From Steromphala cineraria (Eukaryota; Mollusca; Gastropoda; Trochida; Trochidae): a DNA stretch of 64,000 nucleotides. The position numbers and the translations under genes were made by a program. The stretch lies in contig OU744731.1 of the NCBI GenBank assembly GCA_916613615.1, forward strand, positions 11,786,726-11,850,725. Direction: 5' to 3'. The notes under the pieces are model-generated. The model saw only the letters and a list, made by a program, of their open reading frames with translations, was not told the DNA's origin and ran no database searches. This document shows, in pieces, positions 47,492 through 59,086 of the stretch (the stretch's first letter is position 1; every line of letters begins with the position of its first letter).

Positions 47492-47692
47492 TAGAGTGGA
47501 CTAGAAGCGGTACTTGCATTACCTCCCTTTACTAGCCCATCGTCTCTCATTAGCACATAAAAAGTAATATCCTTGTGAGCATCAGACTCTCAAAGATTCG
47601 ATATGAGAAATAAATTTTACTTAAAGGTTTATTTCCTACTGTCAAGTCCAAAACATTGAAATTTTGAAAATGATTGAATTTGATAAAATATA

Positions 47693-48253
47693 CACTCAGG
47701 GGCAAAGAAACGATACCATATACAATGCATAGTAGCTTTAACTACGAGTGAAAGTTATGGCTGAAACAGGGTGATTTCATGTCTTCAAGAGGTAACTGAA
47801 TGAAGTTTGTAATTTCAAAGCGACGTCTGTTAACGTTTTTGAAAACACACCTTTTAAACAACACCGCAAAGAACTTCTTAACTAGACGAGATAGGATAGT
47901 GAAAATGGCCATTTTGCTCGTGTTTAAACCAACTTACAGACAACATGCACAAACAAATTTATTGCAATTTTTTTTTTATATTACTAACATCTTTACTTTA
48001 TCAAATTTATAAATTTCATCATTTTTTTCATTCCAATTCCAAAGATTGTGACCAAATATAACGTCGAAAAAGTTATTTTGGGACCCCTCGTGTATTTGGG
48101 CAGTCAAACAATAATAAGTTTCTTAATCTATTGTTTGAAAATGTTAGTACTTCTTCATAACTGATGTGCCTATTACAAGGTTTCGCATTCGCATTTAATT
48201 TTCAACAGGATTTTGTTTTATTAAGTTGGTATCGTTTCTTTGGCTCCTGAGTG
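47693..48253. mobile_element. Tc1/mariner-like MITE, 561 bp
   Basis: The terminal inverted repeats CACTCAGG(G/A)GC-AAAGAAAC then GATACCA match at about 26 of 28 positions (left 47693-47720, right 48226-48253). TA dinucleotides lie on both sides (47691-47692 and 48254-48255), the TA duplication diagnostic of Tc1/mariner. The internal ORF at 47800-48012 shows no transposase motif, so the copy is non-autonomous. Confidence 0.85.
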
Positions 48254-48255
48254 TA

Positions 48256-49574
48256 GTGATTTTATGTTATCTATTTATTGAGTATACGTTTAATAAGGTT
48301 TATTGCGGTCATCAAACTTAAACATACATAAACACAAGTAAAAATACAACGAAAAGGGTTGCTCCAAAGGAAAAGTTAGCTCCCCTTGAAAGTTTTATTA
48401 TAAGAAAAGATACTGAAATAAGATACAATTCAGCTATTTCGCAAACGGTTGCAAACATCCCGAGCGATTGTTACAGAAAAAAAATATGCATGAAACGATC
48501 GAGCTTCTAATATGCATTTAGAGTTAGCAAAATCTTTTAAATGTATTTGTTAGTCGGGAAGCAACATAACAAGAGATTAGGGTAATTTAGTTTAAATATT
48601 TACCCCCAAAAAGGTGCTGTTTATTTCTATATAAACTGGTAACATAAATACACTATTCGACAACCATTTCTATCCACGTCTGACCGTTTAACGACGAAAC
48701 AAACCGCGGATACAACCGCTGATCAGACAGACAGACCCAGACAGCGGAGAGACATCAAATAAAACTATCGCTTCGAGATCGTCCTGTATCCGCGGTCCAT
48801 GGTGGAGAATTTTCGGAAAGCTGACTCTGGATAATCGAGAATGATATCAATATATCAACTGGTAAAATATTCAACTTTCAATTATAATGTTACCCTTTAT
48901 TTTGACAAATAAAATGAAAAGCCCTAATTTAAAGTTTTTCTTTTACCCCGTATTTAATAAGTGCTTACCACACAAGTACTAAATTATATGATTTGTATTT
49001 GCAAATGTCTATGATAAAAATATATAAATCATGTTTAAAATTTTAAGATAGGTTGTCACAAAGGTTGTTAATGAATACCATAAATTGGAAGTATCTAATG
49101 TTTATATTTATACCATACTCATCTAGCATGTTACGGTGACCTCTCGTGAACCTTGACCGATCAAATGACCTGGACCAGGCTAGCCCTGTTTTCATTGGTT
49201 GACCTTTGGGTTAGGACAAAAGGTCGTGAAATGATGTCAAGTCGAACCTAGGAAACTCAGATTATTACGAACATGTAACAACATGATTAACATCCGTTAG
49301 TGTAATCGTGTCACAATGACATTATTCATATACCATTCTCGGAATTTGAATTTCTCAAAGAGGGCATTTTAAAGACAATCCAAACATGACTGTTTTTCCT
49401 CATGACATGCATAATGGTAGAGAAAAAACAATTGCAACCTACATGTACATGTATGTGTGCATAGGTTAATATAGCTGTTAAAGCTATTGCAAATCCCCTT
49501 TCGACCACTGTCCTGATGACAATTAGTGATTTTCGATGTGTAAGGATCTTCATGTCGTAGTGTTTGTTGCAGGT
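48256..49574. other. No recognised gene
   Basis: Contains CCGCGGATACA (48696) with its inverse TGTATCCGCGG (48786) about 80 bp apart and a short CAGACAGACAGA run at 48725. Nothing else recognised. Confidence 0.35.
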
Positions 49575-49904
49575 TAATGGGCAGTAGCACGTTTTTTTAT
49601 GTTTTTATTTTTTCAATGTTTCACTGATTATTGTATCTTATTGCTAAATGTATTTTTTTGATTGTGTCGAAAATCTCGTTACACAAACCAATCATCCTTA
49701 ATCAGAGAACAAATTATAAGGTTTCACTTAAAGTTCTTGGCAGCTATTTATAAGAATAAGGAATAGCAATACTGAACATTATGTATTTGATTTATCACTG
49801 CCTCATTTACTTTTGATACATTGTCTTTTAATTGGAAACAATTATTTTCCTTTTCCTGAGATCACCTTATATTCACTCAAAACACGTGCAACTGCCCCTT
49901 GAAA
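49575..49904. mobile_element. TTAA-targeting MITE, copy 4
   Basis: Left GGGCAGTAGCACGTTTTTTT after TTAA, right AACACGTGCAACTGCCCCTT. The interior is collinear with the other copies. The chance ORF 49832-50032 begins inside it. Confidence 0.85.
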
Positions 49905-52900
49905 GTATTGTCTCTCTTCAGGAATTACCCATTTATTATCATTTAAATGCAGTAATCACACGAAACATTGTGAAACAGCCACATTTCTTAGGCGAAAAAT
50001 GTTTATTCCAACAGCAATATTTGTTTCAGTAAGGTGGATGAGGACCTTTAGGACATAGATTGTTTCTGTTGACGAACAAAACAATTATTTTTTTATATTT
50101 CGTTTAACCCTTACGAGCACAAATGGTTGCCTCAAACAGTTAATGATCAAGACACTGAGCTGTTTGTGTGACGCTGGTTCGATTTATACTTATATAAATG
50201 TCAGATGAAGTCTAAATATCACTTGGCCACCCTGATAATGTCAAAAAAAACCCCAGAAAACTAAAGTGTAGCATGACTTGTTTCCATGTGTATATTTCAT
50301 CACTGATTTTGGAAATTGATCATGCACGACATATAGACATGTTGTTGCTTTTGAACAATTACTAAACAAACCCAATATTTTCGGTGTCTTAGACTATTGT
50401 GTTACTTTCAAAGGGGATACATGCTGGAGTAATATCATATGAATATACACGTTTATTTAATTCCTAACTAAAGACTTTCCGCACACAGTGTAGCAATCAT
50501 CCCTTCCACATTGTGTACAGGAAACTTTAATTTGCTATTGATTAACAAACGTTTAAATTCAGTTTGCATCAATGCCCTACATTCTATGTATTGACTTCTC
50601 TCATACTGCCAACAAGATGATGGTCATCTGATATTGTATATAGTTATCTAGCGTACTGATTAACAAAGAAGAATGCTGAAGGCACCCCTCTCATAAAACT
50701 ATCGCCCGCACAAATCCCTCGCATATAATTGCTATAAAAACAAAAAGAATTACATCCTGTGAATATGCATGCTCGCAGCCAGGTTGCGTTTAGTTGTCGT
50801 TTCCTGTACCTTAACATTAAAACAGGCATTAAATATACTCCTTTGTAAACAGACGTAAAATATTATCAAGCACATCGTGGTGAAAAGAATCGACCCTTTC
50901 GAACTTCCTTGTGCACTGTTAATACGTATAAAAACCACACTTTCAGCAAACATCCAAACAAGACACAGTTGATCAACCGTAGACATTATATGACGCTTCA
51001 TATAAGTTGCTGTGCATTATATCAACATGGTTTTCAACTCCAATTTGCATTAGAAGTGATAGCTTTGTATGACGTTTACTGATACCTACATCGTATATTC
51101 TACAGCACGAGACTTACCCGGAGGCACCTGCGTTATTCATCATCAAAGACAACTGGGGAACTGATCTTTATTTATATCATATTACACAACCCCGAATAAT
51201 TTCCAAATACTTTTTTGAACAAAAATTAAAATTCATGTATCTGAGAGATTGTAAACGGAAGGCTTGTCATAGAAATACATACGCAATGGTGTTTAACATG
51301 CATGTTCATCTATGTCAAATGATTTACAATGTGCATGTGGACCTTTTCTAATTGAAAACAGAGGTCAATAGGCGTCCGCATGTGCATGTATTGTTGTTAT
51401 TGCTTATGTAAATGATTAACCAAGGGGCTCCTCTAATAATATCACTATGACACGTGACATGGGTTATTTAATTACTATTATGATAAAATTTACGTTTATA
51501 AAGAGGATGCTGCTTGAAAAATAAAACGTGATTGAAGCATTTGTAAAATCGGTAAGTTCACTTGCTAAATGATTCAATCTGCCATTTGACCAACTGGATC
51601 AATCCCAGTCAATGTTAGAGATAGACTTACGTTTCAGGATGTATGTTTTTGTGCAATAGTCGCTTCTCTTACGAAACAACATTTATCAGGATTAATCCTG
51701 GTGAAAAATAGATAACCCAATGTTTACCTTAACGTATTTTGATGCAAGAGCTTTGTGAAGGGACCCTAATCAATTTAACATTTGTTATACAGTTTACATT
51801 CTTCAGGATTTGGGTTTGTTTGGTCATAAACTAAGCTCCTTTCATCCCTCAAATATATTTTTTTGATACTTACTTATTCACCTACAAGTTCATCAACTAT
51901 CATTTTGTTTAGTGGCAAAAATATTTACATAACTTTTATAGCCTTGGTATCTTATGTTCATTGTTACAATAACACGGCAACCATAACCTCCCCCCCCCCC
52001 CCCCCCCAACGCAAACTGCTATAAGCTATAGGTCATTTCAATAGCAGCTCTAAAAAATTGGATTACAATCGATCAAGTGTATCATGAGGTATCACCAAAA
52101 TCTCACTCATCTAGATGTAACATCTTCTGAAAAATGTGTCCCCATTGCTAATCATATAACATATAACTAAAAAAATAACGTTTCCATGGAAACAACCAAA
52201 ATATTTAAGTCAAGAAAATTCAAAATTGGTGGTAAAAAATTGTGCGAAGTTAGGTTGATCTAAATCTATGGGTTTGAAATAATTGACATGACCGCAGGAC
52301 GGACGAAAAGATCGCTATAACTTGGACTTTAGTACACAAAAGCTGGAATTTCAACACCTTTCCTTTGATAATTATGTCACCCGAAAAATACGCAGGCACC
52401 CCTAGGATTTTCCAAAAGCCCACGGCAACGTGCAGAGGCACATACACTTAACTACTTCGTTTTACAATGTTAGTACTTGACATCTATTTTACATTAGCAC
52501 GTCTATAGGATCCGGTCTGAATATGAGCAGCGTGAGTTTCAAGAATAGTTTACCTATTTGCAAGTGACTCAATTTATTCATCGCTTTCATATAGCGAGCG
52601 CTAGCGTGACGCAGTTTGTTGTAGTCACGTGGTACGCGCGTTGATGGTAAGTCTAACAATCCGTCTTAAGATTTTACTGATCTCATTACAAGTGTTGTCA
52701 GAAGTCGGGGTCAAAACAGGGGGTACTTGTACGTTTTTTGGTTCCGTTGCCTCTTAAAATTGCAAAAAAATTCCAAATATTAAAAAGAAAAAGGATAACA
52801 AGTTTGGAGACACTTATTTTTCTATTTCCATTTATGTTACGTCAAATTTTAACTATGTGAAGAGGAAAACTTCAGAAATGACATAGATTTTTTGCAAAGC

Positions 52901-53692
52901 ACACACGTCTACAAAATGATATGAAATAATTATTCAACTTCTATTTGGCCATCAAACGGATTTTTATAGCAACGTATTTGCGAAAAAATGAATAACAGGA
53001 CGACCGTAGTGTATAAATCGGAGTAGCTTCCGCATGGGATTATCATAGCTCGCATTCATCGGTTGACATAATATAGAGTGAGCTAAGATCGTGTTTGTAA
53101 TAATAGTCTTTACGACTAAATATATGATAAGAAACAATTTCAAGTCATAATATATGTCATTCATAATTTTCACCACGGTGATGTAGTAATGGTTGAGTAA
53201 AATGCTATTCACTTTTTGAGGTTTTTGGTATTTTAGCTATAGAATTTCCTATTTTAACTAATCAAGTATTGGCATATTTATTTATTCGTTGAATATTTTC
53301 ATTTAAAACTAACTTACTTTTGATGAAATACCTCTGGCTATACATTATAGCATTTTAAACACGTAGAAATTGAGACATCACTCGATGTATGTATCCATCT
53401 TAAGCGTTTCAAACTTTTAAGTTGAATCTTACCTTAAATGAGCCGTAAAATATTCCATGTTAACTTTAATTTCTAATTTTTTAGCTAGAAAGACTCGGTT
53501 AACCATGGCAGTAATTATGACAACATAGTTTTCGGAACATTTATATAGTTATTGACCATATTCCAAACATATTGTAACGAATTAAAAATCCATGATAGGG
53601 CACTACTCTTACAGGGGGAAAATTGCATATGAAATATGACCCTTATTGACAGCCAATATACAAACGAGGACAAAGAATACTCAAAAGTACTT
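49905..53692. other. No recognised gene
   Basis: Non-coding. A homopolymer of about 17 C lies at 51991-52007. A decayed tRNA-like segment with GCTGGTTCGAT lies near 50125-50180. The ORF 50750-51001 (minus) has a hydrophobic stretch but no exon partner. Confidence 0.4.
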
Positions 53693-53914
53693 TAAAGGGG
53701 CAGTAGCACGTTTTTTGATAATTCTATATTGTGTGAACACCTTTAATTCATTTTGTGTAAGAAAAAGGAATCGCATTGCTAAACTTTACATTATATATTT
53801 GATTTATTACTGCTCCATTTAGTTTAAATGCATTGTCTTTCAATTGGAATGATTAATGTTCATTTTCCTGACATCACCTTATATTCCCCCTAAAAACGTG
53901 CTACTGCCCCTTTA
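53693..53914. mobile_element. TTAA-targeting MITE, copy 5 (internal deletion)
   Basis: Perfect TTAA on both sides and both TIRs intact (AGGGGCAGTAGCACGTTTTT / AAAACGTGCTACTGCCCCT). About 140 bp of the interior are missing, so it is 222 bp instead of about 365. Confidence 0.9.
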
Positions 53915-54403
53915 ATGATGAATAGAACTACACATATTATATAAGAGCCTTACCCAAAAAATCGATGACAAATAAATTGACTTTATTTTTTAGGTGATGG
54001 GTATCTTTAAAAATCAAATATCGTTTTTAATCAACATTTTTATTTTTAACATTTAAATTGCATGTAATTATTGAAATGTATTATATAAACGAGTACAAGA
54101 TTTGGAAATACGGGCATTGTAAACTGTGATAGGGTTGAATGAAAGAGTCGTAGGTTAATTACTATCAAGGAAGTTACAAAAAAAGTTGCCTTAAATGGTT
54201 GTTGTAGAAAGAGTTGTTCAAGTTTAACAACTGACTAAAATGTATACACATATGATTAACATAATCATTATCGTTTCCTTGCGCAGCAATGAATTCAGCT
54301 AACACCACATATGTACGATAGAATAGCAAACATTTCTAGATGACAACTCTTTCATAGTTGAACTCATAACGTTTCATTTTAAGCTTACTCCTCATATCAT
54401 TCC
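53915..54403. other. No recognised feature
   Basis: Spacer between two MITE copies; non-coding. Confidence 0.4.
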
Positions 54404-54742
54404 TTAAAGGGGCAGTAGCACGTTTGAGGGGAAATATAAGGTGATGTCAGGAAAATGAAAATATATTGTTTCAATTGAAATAAAGCAGTAATAAATCAAA
54501 AATATAATATAAAGTTAAGCCATGCCATTTCTTTTTTCTTACACAAAATGAATTGAAGGTCTACACACAAAAATGACCGCCATTGGGCTTTATGTGAATC
54601 TTTATTATTTATTCTCTGGCACTGGATGATTGGTTTGTGTAATGAGAATTTTGACACTATTGAAATGATACATTTAGCTTTAACGTACTTTTATCAGTGA
54701 AAAATTGCAAATATATAAATTTCAAAACGTGCTACTGCCCCT
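54404..54742. mobile_element. TTAA-targeting MITE, copy 6 (opposite orientation)
   Basis: Left TTAA plus AGGGGCAGTAGCACGTTTGA, right AAACGTGCTACTGCCCCT without a following TTAA, so the right flank was altered after insertion. Confidence 0.85.
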
Positions 54743-55129
54743 ACTGTGTTGTATCGAAACGTATATGCTGTATGAACCACTGTTGGAAAAAACATAATGA
54801 TTATAAACGACATTGTGTTAACAGTAACATTATAAACATGTCAATGGCACTAATCAGTGAAAATATCATAGTGGATTTCACCTTGTTAGATTCTTTATTT
54901 TGCTTGTCAGCTACGTCCGGGTTGTGGGGAATCACCAATACCTTGCTTCATCCTCACAACTTTATTTATTGTTCAGGTAAATAAAATGTAGGTTTATGAT
55001 GTAATCTTACATAATACATGACGTAGTCATTATCTACAATCGTATCGCTCATTAGAATATATGGTTGAAAATGTGAAGTGATAATACACGTATATTGTCA
55101 GGGCGTTTTCGGAAATCTTAATATTTTTA

Positions 55130-55217
55130 GCAGTATAACATCCGGAAACGTGCATGTACAAATGGTGAGACTTAAATAAACTATATTGTATTGTATTGTA
55201 TTGTATTGTATTGTATG
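55130..55217 (+). mobile_element. LINE 3' tail with (TATTG)n
   Basis: GGTGAGACTTAAATAAACTA followed by seven TATTG/TGTAT units. The stem ACTTAAATAAACTAT is the same as in the (TCTG)n-tailed copies, so a related LINE uses a different terminal repeat. Nothing coding remains upstream. Confidence 0.65.
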
Positions 55218-55484
55218 TTGAAAATGTTAATAAAATCATATTCGTGAGTTTCACGAGGAAATGAGAAAAGTTTTTCTTAAAGGTTGTTGTGGAAAGTTGA
55301 AGCCTATCATTTTCAGGTGTCAATGTCAGTACAGGCGCGTCAGGCCCGTCATATATCATTTTTATGATTTTATATTTAATCTTTATTCAGCATTGTATGA
55401 TATAGTATGACATTTACAAAATTCTTTCGACGGCGATACGACATCGCACGTGGAGCACGTGTATTTTCAAATGAAGCGCAGAAT

Positions 55485-56030
55485 TTAAAGGGGCAGTAGT
55501 ACGTTTTTAGGTGAGGTTAGGTGATGTGGGGTTTAATGCCACTTTCAATATTATTTCACTTATATCGCGGCTGCTAGTATTATTGTAGGGAGAAAGTCCG
55601 CAACACAATTGTGACTATGCATTGCGGTGAAACCTGCGAGCATTGCCTGCAACTACCTAACCATGAGTGGAAATTCAGTGAAGCATAGCACCTAAACCTT
55701 ACTGGTTGTAGAACAGTTCTCTACTGCAGATGATGTTAATGGTTCCAATTGAAAGACAAAGTATTTAAACTAAATCAAGCATTAATAATTCAAATATATA
55801 ATGTAAATTTATTCCTTTTTCTAACACAAACTGAATTAAAGGTGTTCAGACAAAATGACCGCTAATGGATTTTATCTGAATATTTAGACTTTGTCCTCTA
55901 ACTATGGATGAATGATCTGTGTTATGAGATTTTTGACACGATCAAAATAATACATTTAGCATTAACATACAATTATCGGTGAAAATTTTGAAATATACAA
56001 TTTTCAAAAAACGTGCCACTGCCCCTTTAA
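55485..56030. mobile_element. TTAA-targeting MITE, copy 7, carrying a SINE
   Basis: TTAA on both sides; TIRs AGGGGCAGTAGTACGTTTTT and AAAACGTGCCACTGCCCCT. Collinear with copy 9 except for a 203-bp insert at 55528-55730. Confidence 0.9.
55528..55730 (-). repeat. 5'-truncated SINE inserted in MITE copy 7
   Basis: Flanked by TGATGT (55522-55527 and 55731-55736). The minus strand reads GAGAACTGTTCTACAACCAG, then CTTTCTCCCTACAATAATAC and GATATAAGTGAAATAATATT, ending GTGGCATTAAACCCC. It matches the body and tail of the SINE at 41339-41612 but lacks the tRNA head. Confidence 0.85.
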
Positions 56031-57014
56031 AACGTGCAGACCGAGCGAAAATACTTTCACTTTGTTCAACCCCAACGGCATCTCGGTTAAATCGTACCCT
56101 TTATGTTATTGCATCACCACATTGCACCCACGAAGGGTGAACGCTGGTGTGTGTTCACCGAACTGGCTATTCTCGAGGAATGTTCGTTAGCTCAAACCCT
56201 ACGGAAGGCTGTGGTATTGCCACCTTGACGGTTTCTGTTACCTATGGCGTTGTTGTAGCTTGCGTGGGAATGGTTTTTACTGTTGTGAAATGGTGACATT
56301 TTGTCATCACACTGGATAAAATGTGTAAGTTCCTTCTTAAAAATATTTGTATTGTCACGATGATTTTATTTCATGTAAAGAATTTATGAACATGTGAATG
56401 TATAATATCGAAATCGTTGTTCTTAATGAAATGTCACGTGTTAAGTAGCTGAAATATTGCTCAAGATTGAACCTTACCTTCTCAGAAACGCATTTATATC
56501 TATATGCAAACGTTTTAATATTATCCTTAATTGTTCTTACTGATATCAACTACGCTCTTAGGTCAAAGTCTAATATTCAAACGCAACGAAATCAAATAAA
56601 CTTAGTTTGTAATCATAAAGCGACGTTAGTAGGCTGCGATAGGCTATATATGAAGAGGTTTAAACATTGTCATGCATGTATCTTCGTCTAACGCTTGAAT
56701 TTTAGGTTATCGTAATAGGGTGTAGCAAATGTACATTAGCACGTTTGTAGATTAATAAACTGATCTCAATTAAACAATAATAAGTGTAACCAATGATAGC
56801 AAAGCAATATTTTTAAATGATAAATTGCAGTTCTGGACAAACGTATAATGAACGATTCCAATTCACTTGGTCGCACAAAAAAGTCTGCAAGTACATGTAG
56901 TTCGCGCTGAATGCTTGGTAATTCTCATCCTGTCTCAGGGCACGAACGTTACGCTAACTCCACTAATCTGTACCCTGGGCTCAGAAGCTAGATTCGCTCG
57001 GGCGGCCCGACTTG
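56031..57014. other. No recognised gene
   Basis: Non-coding; chance ORFs on both strands around 56355-56691. Confidence 0.4.
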
Positions 57015-57460
57015 GGATAAAGGCAATCAAATCATTTTTTCGTTGAAATTTTATCGAAACCCATTACAAAATCCAATCATCCATAATCAGAGCAAATTAA
57101 AAATTAAAAGCATCACATAAAGTCCAATGGCAGCGATTTTGTTGAGAACACCTTTAAGTCGTTTTGTGTAAGAAAAGGAATCGCATGCATAAACTTTACG
57201 TTAATTATATGTTTGGTTCATTACTGCTTCATTTTGTTTCAATACATTGTCTTTCAATCGGAACCATTTATTTTAATTTTCTTGACATCACCTTATATTA
57301 GTTTATTTACTGTAACTGTGGTGTCTAAAATAGATTTTAGAAATTCCGGTTTTGAACTCCGTGCATCTCATGCAACACACTTAATAAAGCAAAATGCCAT
57401 TTATTTTCCTATTCCTGACATCACCTCTTATTCCCCCTAAAAACATGTTACTGCCCATTT
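57015..57460. mobile_element. TTAA-targeting MITE, copy 8 (left end lost, internal insertion)
   Basis: Collinear with other copies from about 57020 (CCATTACAAAATCCAATCAT). It is interrupted at about 57300-57395 by roughly 95 bp of foreign DNA flanked by a repeat of the CCATTTATTTT...GACATCACCT segment. It ends AAAAACATGTTACTGCCCAT at 57460. The left TIR is missing. Confidence 0.75.
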
Positions 57461-59086
57461 AAGCCTTTTCTTTACATATGATAATCTTTTCGCATTAAGA
57501 TTAGTTGCTGATACGGTCATTGCTGGTGATGTTGCCCGACTAAGGTGTTTAGAGTTCGAATCTGGTTAGGAGTTTAACCCGAAACCTAGCATCAAGACTT
57601 GGTACTTCAGCACATAGTGCGATGCCAAATATGTTAAACATGAACATACATCTGCATGGGGTTAATTAAGATATGAATTAAGAACGAATAAGCTAGATGA
57701 CCATAGCATTAGAAAGAAACAAACACTAAAACAATAAATAATTTGATTACCATTTGATCGTTTTATGTCAACCTGGCAAGTGTTTAGACTTCCACATGTC
57801 AGTAAAATAATTTATTAAAATAGTTCAATTAAAAATCTCTTATATCACTTTGGTGAATTTCGGATTTAATTTGGAATATAATATGATTGGACAGTTTAAA
57901 AAATTCTAACTGTCTATATTACATCATGAACTACTAATTATAAATAATCTGATGTGTTGCTTTGTTCAGTCTTCGTGCTGTTTCATTATTAATTTTTTGC
58001 AACCATTTTCAAGGTTTTTTTTTCGAGATATATTACTAAAGCGGCTCCTAACAGTAACTCTCTGTATTTCAATAATTTCTAAATGAAGTATGAGTAACCA
58101 AATAACACGACCATAATGAACAATTCTTTATTCAAAGACAACAAGCGAAATACATGTATGCATAAATATATATTTAATTGTTCCACAAAATAAGTTATCA
58201 TTTGTAACAATTGCTCACATGAATATGTATTGTAAATGCCTTTTTTTGGTTAGAAAGGTATTGATGGTCACACATATATAGCTATTTAATATTCACTGAA
58301 AAGCTTTTCCCAGAGAGTAAAGTTTAATTTTAACATGCAGGATGACAGGGATAAGATTTATATTTACATGATGCCGTAGATCAAGCTGAGAGTAAAATTC
58401 GATTAAAACAATCCTTGATTCAAGAAGGTTGAAGGAAGTGTTTTGACAGCACAACATACAAACATATGACCTTTTGCAGAAAATCTGCAGAGCGAAAATA
58501 AAGTGACATATGAACATAGACACATTTATTTTTTTTAAAAACGTCGAGTCAACAAAAACACCACTTCCAAGTTTTTTTGCCAACAGGGGAAAATTATGTT
58601 CAAATTTCATTAATCTGACATCGTGTGAATAGTTTGGTCACAGGAAAGGTTATATTAAAATGATGATTCAGCACTACATCCATACGCGCTCCTATGCTGT
58701 GTACCGGAAGTGGTGGAAATGGCGCCCAAAGGAATATTTAAATAGGAACATGGAAAGTACATAAATAAAGTAATGGGATGACGTAATCATTAATTTTTGG
58801 AAGTAGGATGTGCATGATATAGAAATTTCACGAGTGTCTTTGGGGTTTGCACATTAAAAAAAGTTTATAAGTTTTTGTAATGTAAGATCTAAAATACCTT
58901 CGGATCAAGCCCGACATATATGTGAACTTTCAAATCAGTTCAAATTTATATAAATTAATGAAGGTACGTTTCTAAGACAATATAGTAAAAAATTGACTTC
59001 ATTTTATACAAATACTGATCATGCATAGGATAAATCATAACAAGCAATTGATGAAAAAATGAACAATGTTGAAGGTAATGAAAGCT
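57461..59086. other. No recognised gene; likely 3' flank of gene B
   Basis: Non-coding. A decayed tRNA-like segment with GAGTTCGAATCTGG lies at about 57500-57560. Minus-strand AATAAA near 58523-58529 could serve gene B. The ORF 58293-58610 has no motif. Confidence 0.4.

Noticed and set aside
47800..48012. 70-codon ORF inside the Tc1/mariner-like MITE
   Set aside because: No DDE transposase motif.
50750..51001. 83-codon minus ORF with two hydrophobic stretches
   Set aside because: Possible signal exon ending AAG|GTACAG, but no compatible downstream exon found.
57500..57560. Possible tRNA with GAGTTCGAATCTGG
   Set aside because: Stems do not pair; likely decayed SINE head or tRNA relic. The same judgement applies to 23588-23640, 46165-46235 and 50125-50180.
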